A stretch of 64,000 bases of DNA from Mariniflexile maritimum (GCF_009746565.1 NZ_WRPN01000003.1:186001-250000), one strand, 5' to 3'; counted from the stretch's first letter, positions 1 to 10,214 are shown. A program made the numbers and translations. Notes: a model not told the origin generated them from the sequence alone.

Positions 1-131
1 TAAGCAGCTTCTACCGCTTTTTTTATTTCTATCTTGTTCGCCTTGGTATTCACTGCGAATGTATAGCAATTTCTTAGCTCGCTATTAGCAGTCGCTTTTT
101 CAGTGATTATAGGTTTAATTAAGATATCCAT
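1..131 (-). CDS. rplW: 50S ribosomal protein L23 (partial, 3' end outside window)
   Basis: The minus strand from 131 reads MDILIKPIITEKAT and continues to the window edge without a stop, which is the start of bacterial L23 (the conserved I-x-P-x-x-T-E-K motif near the N-terminus). L23 is a primary 23S rRNA-binding protein at the peptide exit-tunnel mouth and docks trigger factor and SRP. It lies 5 nt after rplD, the normal S10-operon order. About 43 residues, roughly half of the protein, are visible. Confidence 0.93.
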   Translation of the reverse strand, partial: MDILIKPIITEKATANSELRNCYTFAVNTKANKIEIKKAVEAA

Positions 132-136
132 GGTTT

Positions 137-766
137 CTATTTACTTAAATTTGTTTCAATTCCTTCTAAAGCTCCTTCTAAAAGCACTACTTGATTGGCA
201 TTTAAAATCTTGTAAGTGTTTAATTCTGAAGCTGTTATAACTTCTGAGCCTTGTAAATTACGTGAGGACAAATATACATTATTATTTGAGCCACCCAACA
301 CAAACAGCGATTTTTTGTTTTCAAGGTTTAATGCCTTTAAAACTGCTGTAAAATTCTTTGTTTTTGGCGCATCGAAATTGAAATCTTCCAACACCACGAT
401 AGATTGTTCTCCTGCTTTGATACTTAAGGCCGACCTACGCGCTAAACGCTTTAAATTTTTGTTAAGTTTGAAGCTGTAATTTCTTGGTCTTGGACCGAAC
501 ATACGACCACCACCTTTGAAAACGCCCGACTTAATGCTACCTGCTCTTGCGGTACCAGTTCCTTTTTGCTTTTTAAGCTTACGTGTACTACCAGAGATCT
601 CGGCACGTTCTTTCGATTTGTGGGTTCCCTGTCTTTGGTTTGCCAAATATTGTTTAACATCCAAATATACAGCGTGATTATTAGGCTCAATAGCGAATAC
701 ATCTTGAGAAAGCTCTGCTTTTCTACCTGTATCTTTTCCGTTTATATCTAAAACTGCTACTTTCAT
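137..766 (-). CDS. rplD: 50S ribosomal protein L4
   Basis: The 209-aa protein has the L4 family layout. The central basic loop (residues about 45-100, with GTGTARAG and [12 protein letters not shown]) reaches into the 50S core and lines the exit tunnel. The C-terminal globular part follows ([23 protein letters not shown]). Length is normal. The stop overlaps nothing and rplW starts 5 nt later, while the start codon shares one base with the rplC stop, so translation is probably coupled. In E. coli L4 represses the S10 operon by binding its leader. Whether that happens here is unknown, but the spacer upstream of rplC is an obvious place to look. Confidence 0.98.
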   Translation of the reverse strand: MKVAVLDINGKDTGRKAELSQDVFAIEPNNHAVYLDVKQYLANQRQGTHKSKERAEISGSTRKLKKQKGTGTARAGSIKSGVFKGGGRMFGPRPRNYSFKLNKNLKRLARRSALSIKAGEQSIVVLEDFNFDAPKTKNFTAVLKALNLENKKSLFVLGGSNNNVYLSSRNLQGSEVITASELNTYKILNANQVVLLEGALEGIETNLSK

Positions 767-1383
767 TATTTTCTAATAATTACATAAGCGTTTTTATGTC
801 CAGGTACACAACCTTTAACAACTAGTAGATTTTTATCTGCTACTACTTTTAAAACCCTTAAATTTTCAACTTTTACAGAATCGCCACCCATTCTACCTGC
901 CATACGAATTCCTTTGAAAACGCGTGCAGGGTACGAAGCAGCTCCAACAGAACCAGGGGCTCTTAAACGGTTATGCTGACCGTGGGTAGATTGCCCAACA
1001 CCACCAAAACCATGACGCTTTACAACGCCTTGGAATCCTTTTCCTTTTGATATTCCAGAAACATCAACAAATTCACCTTCTACAAAGTGCTCTACGGTGA
1101 TTGCGTCACCTAATTTGTACTCCTTATCAAAACCTTTGAACTCTACGATTTTGCGTTTTACAGAAGTCCCTGCTTTTTTAGCGTGACCTAAGTCCGCTTT
1201 AGTAGCGCTTTTTTCTGTCGCGTCATCGAAACCAAGTTGAAGCGCTTTGTAGCCATCAACTTCTTCGGTTCTGACTTGGGTAACGATACATGGTCCAGCT
1301 TCGATTACTGTACATGGAATGTTTTTTCCATTTTCATCGAAAATGCTGGTCATACCGATTTTTTTTCCAATTAACCCAGACAT
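766..1383 (-). CDS. rplC: 50S ribosomal protein L3
   Basis: A 205-aa protein beginning [15 protein letters not shown], the L3 signature. It includes the loop that reaches the peptidyl-transferase centre ([30 protein letters not shown]). L3 initiates 50S assembly on 23S rRNA domain VI. Length is typical. It is normally a few bases behind rpsJ, but here a 240-bp spacer full of palindromes separates the two. It may therefore have its own promoter, or be controlled by the hairpins in the spacer. Confidence 0.98.
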   Translation of the reverse strand: MSGLIGKKIGMTSIFDENGKNIPCTVIEAGPCIVTQVRTEEVDGYKALQLGFDDATEKSATKADLGHAKKAGTSVKRKIVEFKGFDKEYKLGDAITVEHFVEGEFVDVSGISKGKGFQGVVKRHGFGGVGQSTHGQHNRLRAPGSVGAASYPARVFKGIRMAGRMGGDSVKVENLRVLKVVADKNLLVVKGCVPGHKNAYVIIRK

Positions 1384-1406
1384 AATTATTATTTATTTGT
1401 TTTACG

Positions 1407-1468
1407 GACAAGTCGCGACTTGCCCTTACGTTAAATTTATTATAGACAGTTCGCGAGCCGTCTCTACG
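1407..1468. repeat. Two diverged copies of a 24-bp palindromic repeat in the rpsJ-rplC spacer
   Basis: Copy 1 (1407-1430) contains the perfect 14-bp palindrome CAAGTCGCGACTTG (1409-1422). Copy 2 (1445-1468) begins with the same GACA, has a TTCGCGA core, and ends in the same TACG. Both resemble the GACAGGTCGCGACCTGTC-type palindromes I recall as scattered in Bacteroidota and cyanobacterial intergenic DNA. The relationship to that family is from memory. Confidence 0.6.
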
Positions 1469-1490
1469 CGGGTGTCCCTGCGATATTAAA

Positions 1491-1525
1491 AATTCAAGGC
1501 CGAAAATACATTTCAGCCTTGAATT
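1491..1525 (-). terminator. Terminator-like hairpin between rpsJ and rplC
   Basis: On the minus strand the perfect 10-bp arms AATTCAAGGC (1525-1516) and GCCTTGAATT (1500-1491) enclose a 15-nt loop. A short T-rich tail (ATTTTTAA) follows. It lies downstream of rpsJ and upstream of rplC, so it could terminate or attenuate transcription inside the S10 operon, or protect an mRNA end. Function is inferred from shape only. Confidence 0.5.
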
Positions 1526-1582
1526 GTATTTTTCCGTTTTTCCTTAACCATCGTTAAGGACATTTTACTTTCTCTTAATGAG

Positions 1583-1603
1583 ATCCCGAAACAAGTTCGG
1601 GAT
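1583..1603. repeat. Short inverted repeat just downstream of rpsJ
   Basis: The arms ATCCCGAA (1583-1590) and TTCGGGAT (1596-1603) enclose 5 nt. Related CCCGA/TCGGG hairpins occur at 48930-48945 and within the palindrome at 53490-53515. It starts about 20 bp after the rpsJ stop and may mark or stabilise the 3' end of the rpsL-rpsG-fusA-rpsJ transcript. Confidence 0.55.
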
Positions 1604-1623
1604 GTAAATTAAAGCTTATCTGC

Positions 1624-1929
1624 TTAAACTTTAATTTCCACTTCAACGCCACTTGGCAATTCAAGCTTCATCAGCGCATCAATGGTTTTTGATGATGAGG
1701 AATAAATATCCAATAGGCGCATGTAAGAGCTTAATTGGAATTGTTCCCTAGCTTTTTTGTTTACGTGTGGAGAACGTAATACAGTGAAAATTTTCTTGTT
1801 TGTTGGTAATGGAATTGGCCCTGTTACCACCGCACCTGTACTTTTTACTGTTTTTACAATCTTGTCGGCCGATTTATCTACCAAATTGTGATCGTAAGAT
1901 TTTAATTTTATTCTGATTTTTTGACTCAT
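1624..1929 (-). CDS. rpsJ: 30S ribosomal protein S10
   Basis: A 101-aa protein starting [18 protein letters not shown], with [29 protein letters not shown] typical of S10 (described here in two parts: the loop GPIPLPT and the conserved [12 protein letters not shown]). S10 is part of the 30S head and, as NusE, binds NusB in antitermination. It lies 11 nt after fusA with no tuf gene between them, as is usual in Bacteroidota, and is followed by an unusually long spacer before rplC. Confidence 0.98.
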   Translation of the reverse strand: MSQKIRIKLKSYDHNLVDKSADKIVKTVKSTGAVVTGPIPLPTNKKIFTVLRSPHVNKKAREQFQLSSYMRLLDIYSSSSKTIDALMKLELPSGVEVEIKV

Positions 1930-1940
1930 TTTCTTAAGTT

Positions 1941-4067
1941 TTAAGCTTCAACGCCTTTTGCTGCTTTAATGACCTCTGCAGAAATATTTGCAGGTGTTTC
2001 AGCATAATGTGAAAATTCCATTGTTGATGTTGCACGACCAGATGATAGGGTTCTTAATGTGGTTACATAACCGAACATTTCTGATAGGGGCACCATGGCT
2101 TTGATGGTTTTGGCACCAGCTCTATCGCCCATATCGTTCACTTGTCCGCGACGTCTGTTTAAATCGCCTACAATATCACCCATGTTTTCTTCTGGAGTGA
2201 TAACTTCCAATTTCATGATTGGCTCCATGATTACCGCTTTTGCAGCTTTTGCAGCAGCTTTAAATCCTAGTTTTGCAGCCAACTCGAATGACAATTGATC
2301 CGAATCCACATCGTGGTAAGAACCGTCTAGCAGGGTTACCTTCATGGCATCCACTTCGTAACCTGCCAATGGGCCGTTTACCATGGCTTGCTTAAATCCT
2401 TTTTCAATAGCAGGAATAAACTCTTTAGGAACATTACCGCCTTTGATTTCAGAAACGAACTCCAAACCGCTTTTGCCTTCTTCAGCTGGTTCTAAAGTAA
2501 ATACGATATCGGCAAATTTACCGCGTCCACCAGATTGTTTTTTGTAAACTTCACGGTGCTGTGCTTTTTGGGTAATGGCTTCTTTGTACTCCACTTGAGG
2601 TGCACCTTGGTTCACTTCTACCTTAAACTCTCGACGTAAACGATCAACAATAATATCTAAGTGAAGCTCGCCCATTCCGGAAATGATTGTTTGGCCAGAA
2701 GCTTCATCGGTTCTAACGGTAAATGTGGGATCTTCTTCGGCTAATTTCGCTAAAGACATTCCTAATTTATCAACATCAGCTTTCGTTTTGGGCTCTACCG
2801 CGATACCAATTACGGGATCGGGGAAGTTCATGGATTCCAGAACAATTGGGTGTTTTTCATCAGACATGGTATCGCCAGTCTTAATATCCTTAAACCCTAC
2901 GGCTGCTCCAATATCGCCTGCTTCAATAAAATCGATCGCATTTTGCTTGTTGGCATGCATTTGGTAGATGCGTGAGATACGCTCTTTTTTTCCTGAACGG
3001 TTGTTAAGGATGTAAGAACCCGCTTCTAAACGACCTGAATATGCACGGAAAAATGCCAAACGCCCTACGAAGGGATCGGTTGCTATTTTAAATGCCAATG
3101 CTGCAAAAGGTTCGTTAACGCTTGGTTTACGTCTTTCTTCTTTTTCTGTATCTGGGTTAACACCAATCACACTTTCCCTGTCCATTGGAGAAGGCAAGTA
3201 GCGACAAACGGCATCCAATAAAAACTGTACACCTTTATTTTTGAATGAAGAACCGCAAACCATCGGGATGATGGCCATATCCATAACGGCAGCTCTTAAC
3301 GCAGCGTGTACTTCTTCTTCTGTAATAGAATCTTCATCTTCCATGAATTTTTCTAATAAGTTTTCGTCGTAACTAGCTACCTCTTCAATTAATTGGGCTC
3401 TGTATTTATGAACTTCATCTTTCATGTCGGCAGGAATTTCTACCACATCAAAGGTTGACCCAAAATTATCTTCATGCCAAATAATGGCTCTGTTTTTTAC
3501 TAAATCAACAACGCCTTTAAAGTCAATTTCATCACCAATTGGCAATACAATTGGCACCGCGTTGGAGCCCAACATTTCTTTAACTTGTTTGTTAACCTCT
3601 AAAAAGTTAGCGCCTTGGCGGTCCATTTTGTTAACGAAACCAATACGTGGCACTTTGTAGTTGTCGGCTAATCTCCAGTTAGTTTCCGATTGAGGTTCCA
3701 CACCATCAACGGCACTGAACAAGAACACCAAGCCATCCAATACACGTAACGAACGGTTTACCTCAACCGTAAAATCAACGTGGCCAGGGGTATCGATGAT
3801 GTTAAAGTGGTAACTCATTGCATCTGCGGTAGGTTCGCCATTTTCTCTTGGGAACACCCAGTCGCAAGTTGTTGCTGCCGATGTAATGGTAATACCTCTT
3901 TCCGCTTCTTGCTCCATCCAGTCCATGGTTGATGCACCATCGTGCACTTCGCCTAGTTTGTGGTTTACACCAGTATAGAACAAGATACGTTCGGTTGTTG
4001 TTGTTTTACCGGCATCAATATGAGCCGCAATTCCTATATTTCTTGTATATCTTAAATCTCTTGCCAT
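1941..4067 (-). CDS. fusA: Elongation factor G
   Basis: The 708-aa translational GTPase catalyses ribosome translocation. The G domain shows the P-loop [13 protein letters not shown] (near residue 15), RGITITSAA (switch I), DTPGHVDF and NKMDR. The EF-G domain IV and V segments GGRGKFAD and LNRRRGQV follow. Length is normal for bacterial EF-G. It lies 6 nt downstream of rpsG and 11 nt upstream of rpsJ, so it is clearly co-transcribed in the str operon. Nothing in the sequence suggests the mitochondrial-type or ribosome-recycling EF-G2 paralogue. Confidence 0.98.
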   Translation of the reverse strand: MARDLRYTRNIGIAAHIDAGKTTTTERILFYTGVNHKLGEVHDGASTMDWMEQEAERGITITSAATTCDWVFPRENGEPTADAMSYHFNIIDTPGHVDFTVEVNRSLRVLDGLVFLFSAVDGVEPQSETNWRLADNYKVPRIGFVNKMDRQGANFLEVNKQVKEMLGSNAVPIVLPIGDEIDFKGVVDLVKNRAIIWHEDNFGSTFDVVEIPADMKDEVHKYRAQLIEEVASYDENLLEKFMEDEDSITEEEVHAALRAAVMDMAIIPMVCGSSFKNKGVQFLLDAVCRYLPSPMDRESVIGVNPDTEKEERRKPSVNEPFAALAFKIATDPFVGRLAFFRAYSGRLEAGSYILNNRSGKKERISRIYQMHANKQNAIDFIEAGDIGAAVGFKDIKTGDTMSDEKHPIVLESMNFPDPVIGIAVEPKTKADVDKLGMSLAKLAEEDPTFTVRTDEASGQTIISGMGELHLDIIVDRLRREFKVEVNQGAPQVEYKEAITQKAQHREVYKKQSGGRGKFADIVFTLEPAEEGKSGLEFVSEIKGGNVPKEFIPAIEKGFKQAMVNGPLAGYEVDAMKVTLLDGSYHDVDSDQLSFELAAKLGFKAAAKAAKAVIMEPIMKLEVITPEENMGDIVGDLNRRRGQVNDMGDRAGAKTIKAMVPLSEMFGYVTTLRTLSSGRATSTMEFSHYAETPANISAEVIKAAKGVEA

Positions 4068-4073
4068 TTCGTA

Positions 4074-4550
4074 TTAAAATCTAAAGTGAGAGAACGCTTT
4101 GTTAGCTTCTGCCATTTTGTGAGTATCTACACGTTTTTTTACTGCTGCACCTTCTTCTTTAGCTGCTGCTAAAATTTCGGAGGCTAAACGTTGTGCCATC
4201 GATTTTTCGTTTCTTTTGCGCGAATAGCTAATAAGCCATTTCATTGCTGTTGAAACCTTACGGTCTGGACGGATTTGCATAGGGATTTGGAAGGTGGCGC
4301 CACCAACACGACGGCTACGCACTTCTACGTGAGGCATCACATTTGATAATGCATCTTTCCAAGTATCCAATGCTGTTTTTTCTTCGTTTGTTTTTTTTGA
4401 TTCTACAATGTCAATGGCATCGTAAAATACTTTAAAAGCCACAGACTTTTTTCCATCCCACATCATCATGTTAACGAAACGCGTAACTAGCTGGTCGTTA
4501 AATCGTGGATCTGGTAAAAGCGGTCTCTTTTTTGCTGCTCTTTTTCTCAT
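4074..4550 (-). CDS. rpsG: 30S ribosomal protein S7
   Basis: A 158-aa S7 beginning [17 protein letters not shown], with the conserved segments [14 protein letters not shown] and [14 protein letters not shown]. It organises the 3' major domain of 16S rRNA and contacts tRNA in the E site. Its length is normal. It follows rpsL after a 93-bp spacer containing a heptanucleotide tandem repeat and precedes fusA by 6 nt. Confidence 0.98.
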   Translation of the reverse strand: MRKRAAKKRPLLPDPRFNDQLVTRFVNMMMWDGKKSVAFKVFYDAIDIVESKKTNEEKTALDTWKDALSNVMPHVEVRSRRVGGATFQIPMQIRPDRKVSTAMKWLISYSRKRNEKSMAQRLASEILAAAKEEGAAVKKRVDTHKMAEANKAFSHFRF

Positions 4551-4563
4551 GTCTTCTGTTAAG

Positions 4564-4598
4564 TTATTGGTTATTGGTTATTGGTTATTGGTTATTGG
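4564..4598. repeat. Heptanucleotide tandem repeat, 5 x TTATTGG
   Basis: Five perfect copies of TTATTGG lie end to end between rpsL and rpsG. They are followed by a degenerate run built from AACTTTTAACTTTC-like words up to about 4635. On the coding (minus) strand the unit is CCAATAA. Two other arrays with a 7-bp period occur in this window. No coding frame is affected. Confidence 0.9.
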
Positions 4599-4643
4599 CT
4601 GTTTCCAACTTTTAACTTTCAACTTTTAACCTTTAACTTTGTT

Positions 4644-5057
4644 TTACTTTTTCTTGCCTTTTGCTGGTGCTGCCGCTGGTTGCCCTGGTTTAGGACGTTT
4701 AGCGCCGTACTTAGATCTGCGTTGTGTTCTACCTGCAACACCTGCGGTGTCCAAAGCGCCACGAACGATATGATACCTAACTCCTGGCAAGTCTTTTACT
4801 CTTCCTCCTCTAACCAATACTATCGAGTGCTCTTGTAGATTGTGACCTTCACCTGGGATGTATGCGTTCACCTCGTTACCATTTGTTAACCTTACCCTTG
4901 CAACTTTACGCATTGCTGAGTTAGGTTTTTTTGGTGTTGTAGTGTAAACACGCGTACAAACCCCACGACGTTGTGGACACGAATCTAAAGCAACCGATTT
5001 ACTCTTCTTGATTATTTGGGTTCTTCCTATTCGTACTAATTGTGAAATTGTTGGCAT
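4644..5057 (-). CDS. rpsL: 30S ribosomal protein S12
   Basis: The 137-aa S12 is the first gene of the str operon and governs decoding accuracy. The conserved [19 protein letters not shown] and [13 protein letters not shown] segments carry wild-type Lys at the two positions whose substitution gives streptomycin resistance (E. coli K42 and K87). The protein ends in a basic, Ala/Pro/Lys-rich tail (about residues 122-137), common in Bacteroidota S12. A near-consensus promoter lies at 5101-5131. Confidence 0.98.
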   Translation of the reverse strand: MPTISQLVRIGRTQIIKKSKSVALDSCPQRRGVCTRVYTTTPKKPNSAMRKVARVRLTNGNEVNAYIPGEGHNLQEHSIVLVRGGRVKDLPGVRYHIVRGALDTAGVAGRTQRRSKYGAKRPKPGQPAAAPAKGKKK

Positions 5058-5100
5058 ATATATTCTATATAAATTTTAAAATCCTCTTTTAAGAGGGCTG

Positions 5101-5131
5101 CAAAGGTAGAAATTAAAATGAAAAATTCAAA
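5101..5131 (-). promoter_or_regulatory. Promoter of the rpsL operon (Bacteroidota consensus)
   Basis: On the minus strand a TTTG (-33 box, 5131-5128), 19 nt, then TACCTTTG (-7 box, 5108-5101) match the Bacteroidota primary-sigma consensus TTTG/TAnnTTTG. The rpsL start is 44 nt downstream of the -7 box. A small hairpin CCTCTT/AAGAGG (about 5082-5095) lies in the leader. The promoter runs across the first ATG available to the divergent gene, which supports that gene starting further in. Confidence 0.75.
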
Positions 5132-5234
5132 TCCTAAATCATTAATTTTCAATAGATTTTTAAAAATAACTTATGCCGCATATCATAAGTGCTATTTTTC
5201 CGTTAGATTTACAAGACCAAAAAGCTTTTTTAAC

Positions 5235-6929
5235 GTGCAAAAAACACTCCTTTTATACCTTATTATATATACCGCTTTTTCAACACTGGTTTTTGGACAG
5301 AATTTGTTGTTGAAAGTTGAAGGGAGCACGACCTTGGAAACCTCCATCATCGATTCATTGAATTACAAAAAGTTTCACGGTAATTATGCATCCATCAAAC
5401 AGGAAATAGATTCGGTACAAAACGCCTTTTATAAATTAGGCTATATAGAAAACGAACTAAAAGCGGTTTACAGGCTTAACGATTCGGTTTTTTCGGCAAA
5501 ACTAATTCTGAAAAAAAAATACAACACAATACAAATATATTTTGATGAATCGCTGGTTGATTCTAAAACAATAAATATGGTTTCAAATAAAGTCTTTGAC
5601 CGTTATTTTATACTGGAATTGAACAAGGTTGAAACGGTCCTGAACCTTATAAACAGTAAAATTGCCGAAAAAGGGTTTCCGTTTGCTAAATTACAACTAT
5701 CAAACATCACCATTAACGAGGCATCGCAACTGTTGGCACACTTAATGGTTCGTGAATCTGAACAAAAAAGAACCATTGACCATATTGTAATAAAGGGTTA
5801 CGAGCGCTTTCCGCATACCTTTTTAAAGCACTACCTAAAAATTAAACCAGGACAAACCTTTAACTTGAACACCATAAAAAACAAAACCGAGCAATTACAA
5901 AATTTGAAATTTGCCAGCGAAACGAAGTCGCCAGAAGTCTTGTTTTCAAAAGATTCGACCACTTTGTATTTATACCTTCAAAAAACAAAGAGCAATGCCT
6001 TTGATGGCTTTTTAGGTTTTGGCACCACCGAGGACAACACTAAATTGCAATTTAATGGCTATTTAAACTTAAGCCTTAACAACAACTTAAATTACGGCGA
6101 ATCGTTTAAACTGCTGTATAGAAACGACGAAAGCGAGCAAAAAACGTTTGAGACCAACCTATCGCTGCCCTATTTGCTTAAAACCCCCGTTGGTTTGGAT
6201 ATGGCACTGCGTATTTTTAAGCGAGATTCCTCGTTTACAACCGTTAACCAATTGGCAAAACTACACTACCAAATAAACCCACAACATAAAATTTATACAG
6301 GCATTACCTCAACCCAATCCAATAATTTGCTTTCTGCGGTAAGCGTTTCCAATATTTCCGATTATAAAACAACCTTCTACTCGATTGCCTACGGGTTTTT
6401 AAAAACACAATCCAGTAATATGCTTTTTCCTGTTAATTCGCAGGCTTATGTAGAGAGTAACTTTGGAAACCGTTCCCAGGAAAATGAACAAGAAAGCCAA
6501 TCGTATTTTATTGTTGATGGCTACAAAATTTTTAATTTAGACTTAAAAAATAGCATCTATGTTAGGGCTCATGGCGAAGTTTTAAATTCAAATACTTATT
6601 TTGAGAACGAGCTCCTGCGCTTTGGTGGCATCCATTCCATACGGGGTTTTGAGGAAAACAGCATTTATGCATCGCTTTACAGTGTTATAAACACCGAGTA
6701 TCGCTACCAGTTAAACAATGCCATTTATCTACATTCCATCACAGATATAGGTTATTTTGAAAACAAAACAATAAACACTAAAGAAAAACTGTACGGATTC
6801 GGACTTGGTTTTGGTATTTTAACAAAATCGGGGTTATTAAAATTAAATTACGCCAACGGTAATATTGAGAATTCTAAATTTAAACTATCCAATTCTAAAA
6901 TTCATCTCAGTTTAATGGCAAATTTCTAA
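5235..6929 (+). CDS. Omp85/TPS-B superfamily outer-membrane protein
   Basis: With a GTG start at 5235 the protein is 564 aa and begins MQKTLLLYLIIYTAFSTLVFGQ, a good signal peptide. The alternative ATG at 5118 would put 39 extra residues before the signal and overlap the rpsL promoter. A POTRA-like segment (VIKGYERFPHTFLKHYLKIKPG) precedes a C-terminal beta-barrel. The barrel ends with the Omp85-family G-x-x-SIRGFEENS motif, near residue 475 of the short form. Such proteins insert or secrete polypeptides across the outer membrane. It is smaller than BamA (about 2 POTRAs), so a TamA/FhaC-like role is possible. No cognate exoprotein is adjacent. Confidence 0.8.
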   Translation: MQKTLLLYLIIYTAFSTLVFGQNLLLKVEGSTTLETSIIDSLNYKKFHGNYASIKQEIDSVQNAFYKLGYIENELKAVYRLNDSVFSAKLILKKKYNTIQIYFDESLVDSKTINMVSNKVFDRYFILELNKVETVLNLINSKIAEKGFPFAKLQLSNITINEASQLLAHLMVRESEQKRTIDHIVIKGYERFPHTFLKHYLKIKPGQTFNLNTIKNKTEQLQNLKFASETKSPEVLFSKDSTTLYLYLQKTKSNAFDGFLGFGTTEDNTKLQFNGYLNLSLNNNLNYGESFKLLYRNDESEQKTFETNLSLPYLLKTPVGLDMALRIFKRDSSFTTVNQLAKLHYQINPQHKIYTGITSTQSNNLLSAVSVSNISDYKTTFYSIAYGFLKTQSSNMLFPVNSQAYVESNFGNRSQENEQESQSYFIVDGYKIFNLDLKNSIYVRAHGEVLNSNTYFENELLRFGGIHSIRGFEENSIYASLYSVINTEYRYQLNNAIYLHSITDIGYFENKTINTKEKLYGFGLGFGILTKSGLLKLNYANGNIENSKFKLSNSKIHLSLMANF

Positions 6930-7046
6930 TCATTAATTGCTATTTTCTTAAATATTAAGCTAAATCTGTAAATTTTAACCATTATTTATTGTTTTATTAA
7001 CTTTTTATTATGATTTTTGGCATTGACTAATTCAAATAATTATAAA

Positions 7047-10000
7047 ATGAAAACAAAGTTTAGTGGAATTCTAACGCTATTACTAGCGTTTGTCGTGCAG
7101 CTAACGTTTGCACAAGAAAAGACTGTTTCAGGTATCGTGTCAGATCCTTCTGGCTTACCGTTACCAGGAGCAACAGTCTTAGTAAAAGGTACTTCTTCAG
7201 GTACTTCTACAGATTTCGATGGTAAATACTCAATCAAAACAAATACAGGTGCTACGCTTGTTTTTAGCTTTGTTGGTTATACAACCAAAGAAGTTAAGGT
7301 TGGAGCTTCCAACTCATTAAATGTTAATATGCAAGAGGATGCCCAAACCCTAGAAGAGGTAGTTATTACTGCTTTGGGAATTTCCAGAGAGAAAGCATCC
7401 ATTGGTTCTGCTGTAACAACAGTGAACACAGAAGAGCTTAATGAAGGCTCACAAACAAACATTGCTGATGCTATCAAAGGTAAGGTTGCCGGTGTTGTAA
7501 TTTCTAATTCATCAACAGATCCTGGTGCTTCTTCTGGTGTTATCATCAGGGGTTTCAGTACATTGGGAGGTAGCAACCAACCACTTTATATTGTAGATGG
7601 TGTGCCTATTAATGATGGCTCAAGATTTTCTTCAAGTTTAAATGGTGGATATGACTTTGGTCGTGGTTCTGGAGATATTAATCCAGAAAACATTGAATCG
7701 GTTTCTGTTTTAAAAGGCGCTTCAAGTACAGCACTTTATGGTTCAAGGGCGGCTAATGGTGTGGTAATTATTACTACTAAAAAAGGAAAATCGTCAAAAA
7801 TGGATATAGATTTTTCTACATCCATGATTTTTTCCGATTTATTAAGAGCTCCTAAATACCAAAATGAATTTGGACAAGGTTGGGATGGACAACATTACTT
7901 AGGAGAGAATGGTTCTTGGGGTCCTCGTTTTGACAATTCTATCCGTGTTTGGGGAAATGTTGTAAACAACTCTCAAAAACTTAAACCTTTTGCATTTCAA
8001 AAAGATCAATTAAGAAACTTTTTTGATGTAGGTGAATCGTATGTTACTAACTTATCGGTTGCAGGTGGTTCGGACAATACAACTGGAAGAATATCTGTAA
8101 ACAATTCAACAGCAGACGGTATCTATCCAACAGATGCTGATAGTTTTGAGCGAAATACACTAACACTTTCCTTTAATTCTAAATTAGATTTTCTAACTTT
8201 TGGTGGTAGCTTAAATTATGTTAATACTTCTGGTAGTGCCGTTGCAACAGGACAAGGACTTTCAGTAATTAACAACTTAATGCAAATCCCCACAGATATA
8301 GACATTACTGAATTTAAGGATTATAAAAACGACCCTTTCAATAGCGTTTCAAATTATTATACACCCTATGGAGTTACCAACCCTTATTTTACTTTAAACG
8401 AGGATGGAAGTCGTTATCTGAAAGAACGTGTATATGGAGCCTTTGATGTTAGTGCCGAATTAAATTCATGGTCAAGCATTGGATATAGATTTGGTATCGA
8501 TTCATATACCGACAACACTAAAATATGGAAGGCTATTGTGCAACCTTTACCCGGAACTCCAAACTTTGGAAGCAGCACCAAAGACCCTGGATCCTATTCC
8601 GAAGGGACATCAATCGTGAAACAGTTCAATCACGACATATTCTATAACCTAAACCTAGATGTGAGTGAAACTTTCAATATCGAATCTACTTTTGGTTTTA
8701 ATTATAATGATAGATTTAGTTCTGGAATGAGTGCATCTGTAAGCTCACAGGATATCCCCGGTTATTATGCGCTAACAAATTCAGCAAGTACTCCCATTAC
8801 TTCTTCTACAATAAATAAGAGAAGACTGTATGGTGTGTTCAATTCTACCACGTTTTCTTATAACGACATGTTATACCTTACTGGAAACATAAGAAATGAC
8901 TGGTACTCAACACTTCCCGTTGAGAACCGCTCTGTACTTTATGGTGGTGTTAATGCATCATGGGTAGCCACAAATACGTTTCCAGACATTAAGAACATTT
9001 TGAGTTATGGTAAACTAAGATTAGGCTATGGTGAAACAGGTGTTGATACAGACCCTTATCAAATTGACCCTGTAATTGTATCCGGATCTATTGACAACCA
9101 AGGATTTAGAACTTTGGCTTTCCCCGCAAACGGCTTTAATGCTTATGAAATAGGCAATAGAGCAGGAAACCCAAACTTAAAACCAGAAAGAAGAAAAGAG
9201 TTTGAAATTGGAGCGGAACTTTCTTTTATCAAAAATCGCATATCCATTGATTTCACTTATTACGATGCCAAGGTAGAAAACCAAATATTGGATTTACCAC
9301 TTGCAGCTTCATCTGGTTATACCAACCAAACGGCTAACGTAGGGGTAATATCGAATAAAGGTATTGAAGCCCTGCTTAAATTAAGCATTTTCAATAATAC
9401 CGATGGTTTCAATTGGGATACATCCTTTAATTTTTCTACAAACGATGCTGTTTTAGAAGAGCTAGATGATCGATTAGACCGTGTTCCGTTAGGAGGCTTA
9501 AGTACTATTGCTTTAATTGCAAAAAAAGGACAACCTTTATCTTTATTGGAAGGTAGTGTCCCCAAAACAGATGGCAATGGTAATATAGTTGTTGATGCTA
9601 ATGGTATCCCCGTAGCTTCTCCTATTAAAGAAATATATGGTAATACTCAATATGATTATACTTTAGGTATCTCAAATGATTTCTCATATAAAGGAGTGTC
9701 TTTAGGATTTACCTTTGATATTAGACAAGGTGGTTTAATGTTCTCAAGAACTGCTGATATAACAAGGTTTACAGGAAACTCGATTACCACTACTATAAAT
9801 GACAGAAACCCTTATATTATACCAAATTCTGTTCAAGAAGTAAGCCCAGGTGTTTTCCAACCCAATACCACTGCCATAGATTTTGAACATTGGAACAGGT
9901 ATTATAGCGCGGAAGCTACTGACAGGGATAATGTTATTGATAAATCATTTGTTAAATTAAGAGAGGTAATCTTATCATACAGATTCCCTAAGAAAATTAC

Positions 10001-10193
10001 TGAACAAACACCATTTCAAGATTTATCAATAAGTGTTGTAGGAAGAAATCTCTTATTGTTTACTCCAGCATCCAACCAATATATTGACCCAGAGGTTTCT
10101 ACTTTTGGTACCGATTTATCAAGTCAATTTGGTGAGTTTAGTGCTAATCCAAGCACTAAAAGCCTTGGAGTTACTCTAAAAGCACGGTTTTAA
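7047..10193 (+). CDS. SusC/RagA-family TonB-dependent receptor
   Basis: A 1048-aa protein starting MKTKFSGILTLLLAFVVQLTFAQ (signal peptide). A carboxypeptidase-like regulatory domain follows (VSGIVSDPSGLPLPGATVLVKGT, about residues 25-105), then the TonB box EEVVITALGISREK, a plug domain (ADAIKGKVAGVVIS, LYIVDGVPIND, SVLKGASSTALYGSRAANG) and a long barrel ending in ARF. The ATG at 7047 is preferred because an upstream TTG adds residues before the signal. It pairs with the SusD-like gene 21 nt downstream to form a lidded, TonB-driven importer. The substrate is not shown by sequence, and no glycoside hydrolase is nearby. Confidence 0.95.
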   Translation: MKTKFSGILTLLLAFVVQLTFAQEKTVSGIVSDPSGLPLPGATVLVKGTSSGTSTDFDGKYSIKTNTGATLVFSFVGYTTKEVKVGASNSLNVNMQEDAQTLEEVVITALGISREKASIGSAVTTVNTEELNEGSQTNIADAIKGKVAGVVISNSSTDPGASSGVIIRGFSTLGGSNQPLYIVDGVPINDGSRFSSSLNGGYDFGRGSGDINPENIESVSVLKGASSTALYGSRAANGVVIITTKKGKSSKMDIDFSTSMIFSDLLRAPKYQNEFGQGWDGQHYLGENGSWGPRFDNSIRVWGNVVNNSQKLKPFAFQKDQLRNFFDVGESYVTNLSVAGGSDNTTGRISVNNSTADGIYPTDADSFERNTLTLSFNSKLDFLTFGGSLNYVNTSGSAVATGQGLSVINNLMQIPTDIDITEFKDYKNDPFNSVSNYYTPYGVTNPYFTLNEDGSRYLKERVYGAFDVSAELNSWSSIGYRFGIDSYTDNTKIWKAIVQPLPGTPNFGSSTKDPGSYSEGTSIVKQFNHDIFYNLNLDVSETFNIESTFGFNYNDRFSSGMSASVSSQDIPGYYALTNSASTPITSSTINKRRLYGVFNSTTFSYNDMLYLTGNIRNDWYSTLPVENRSVLYGGVNASWVATNTFPDIKNILSYGKLRLGYGETGVDTDPYQIDPVIVSGSIDNQGFRTLAFPANGFNAYEIGNRAGNPNLKPERRKEFEIGAELSFIKNRISIDFTYYDAKVENQILDLPLAASSGYTNQTANVGVISNKGIEALLKLSIFNNTDGFNWDTSFNFSTNDAVLEELDDRLDRVPLGGLSTIALIAKKGQPLSLLEGSVPKTDGNGNIVVDANGIPVASPIKEIYGNTQYDYTLGISNDFSYKGVSLGFTFDIRQGGLMFSRTADITRFTGNSITTTINDRNPYIIPNSVQEVSPGVFQPNTTAIDFEHWNRYYSAEATDRDNVIDKSFVKLREVILSYRFPKKITEQTPFQDLSISVVGRNLLLFTPASNQYIDPEVSTFGTDLSSQFGEFSANPSTKSLGVTLKARF

Positions 10194-10214
10194 TTAATTT
10201 TAAAAATAAAAAAC

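Noticed and set aside
1930-1940. Missing tuf gene between fusA and rpsJ as a sign of rearrangement
   Set aside because: Absence of tuf at this place is usual in Bacteroidota str operons.
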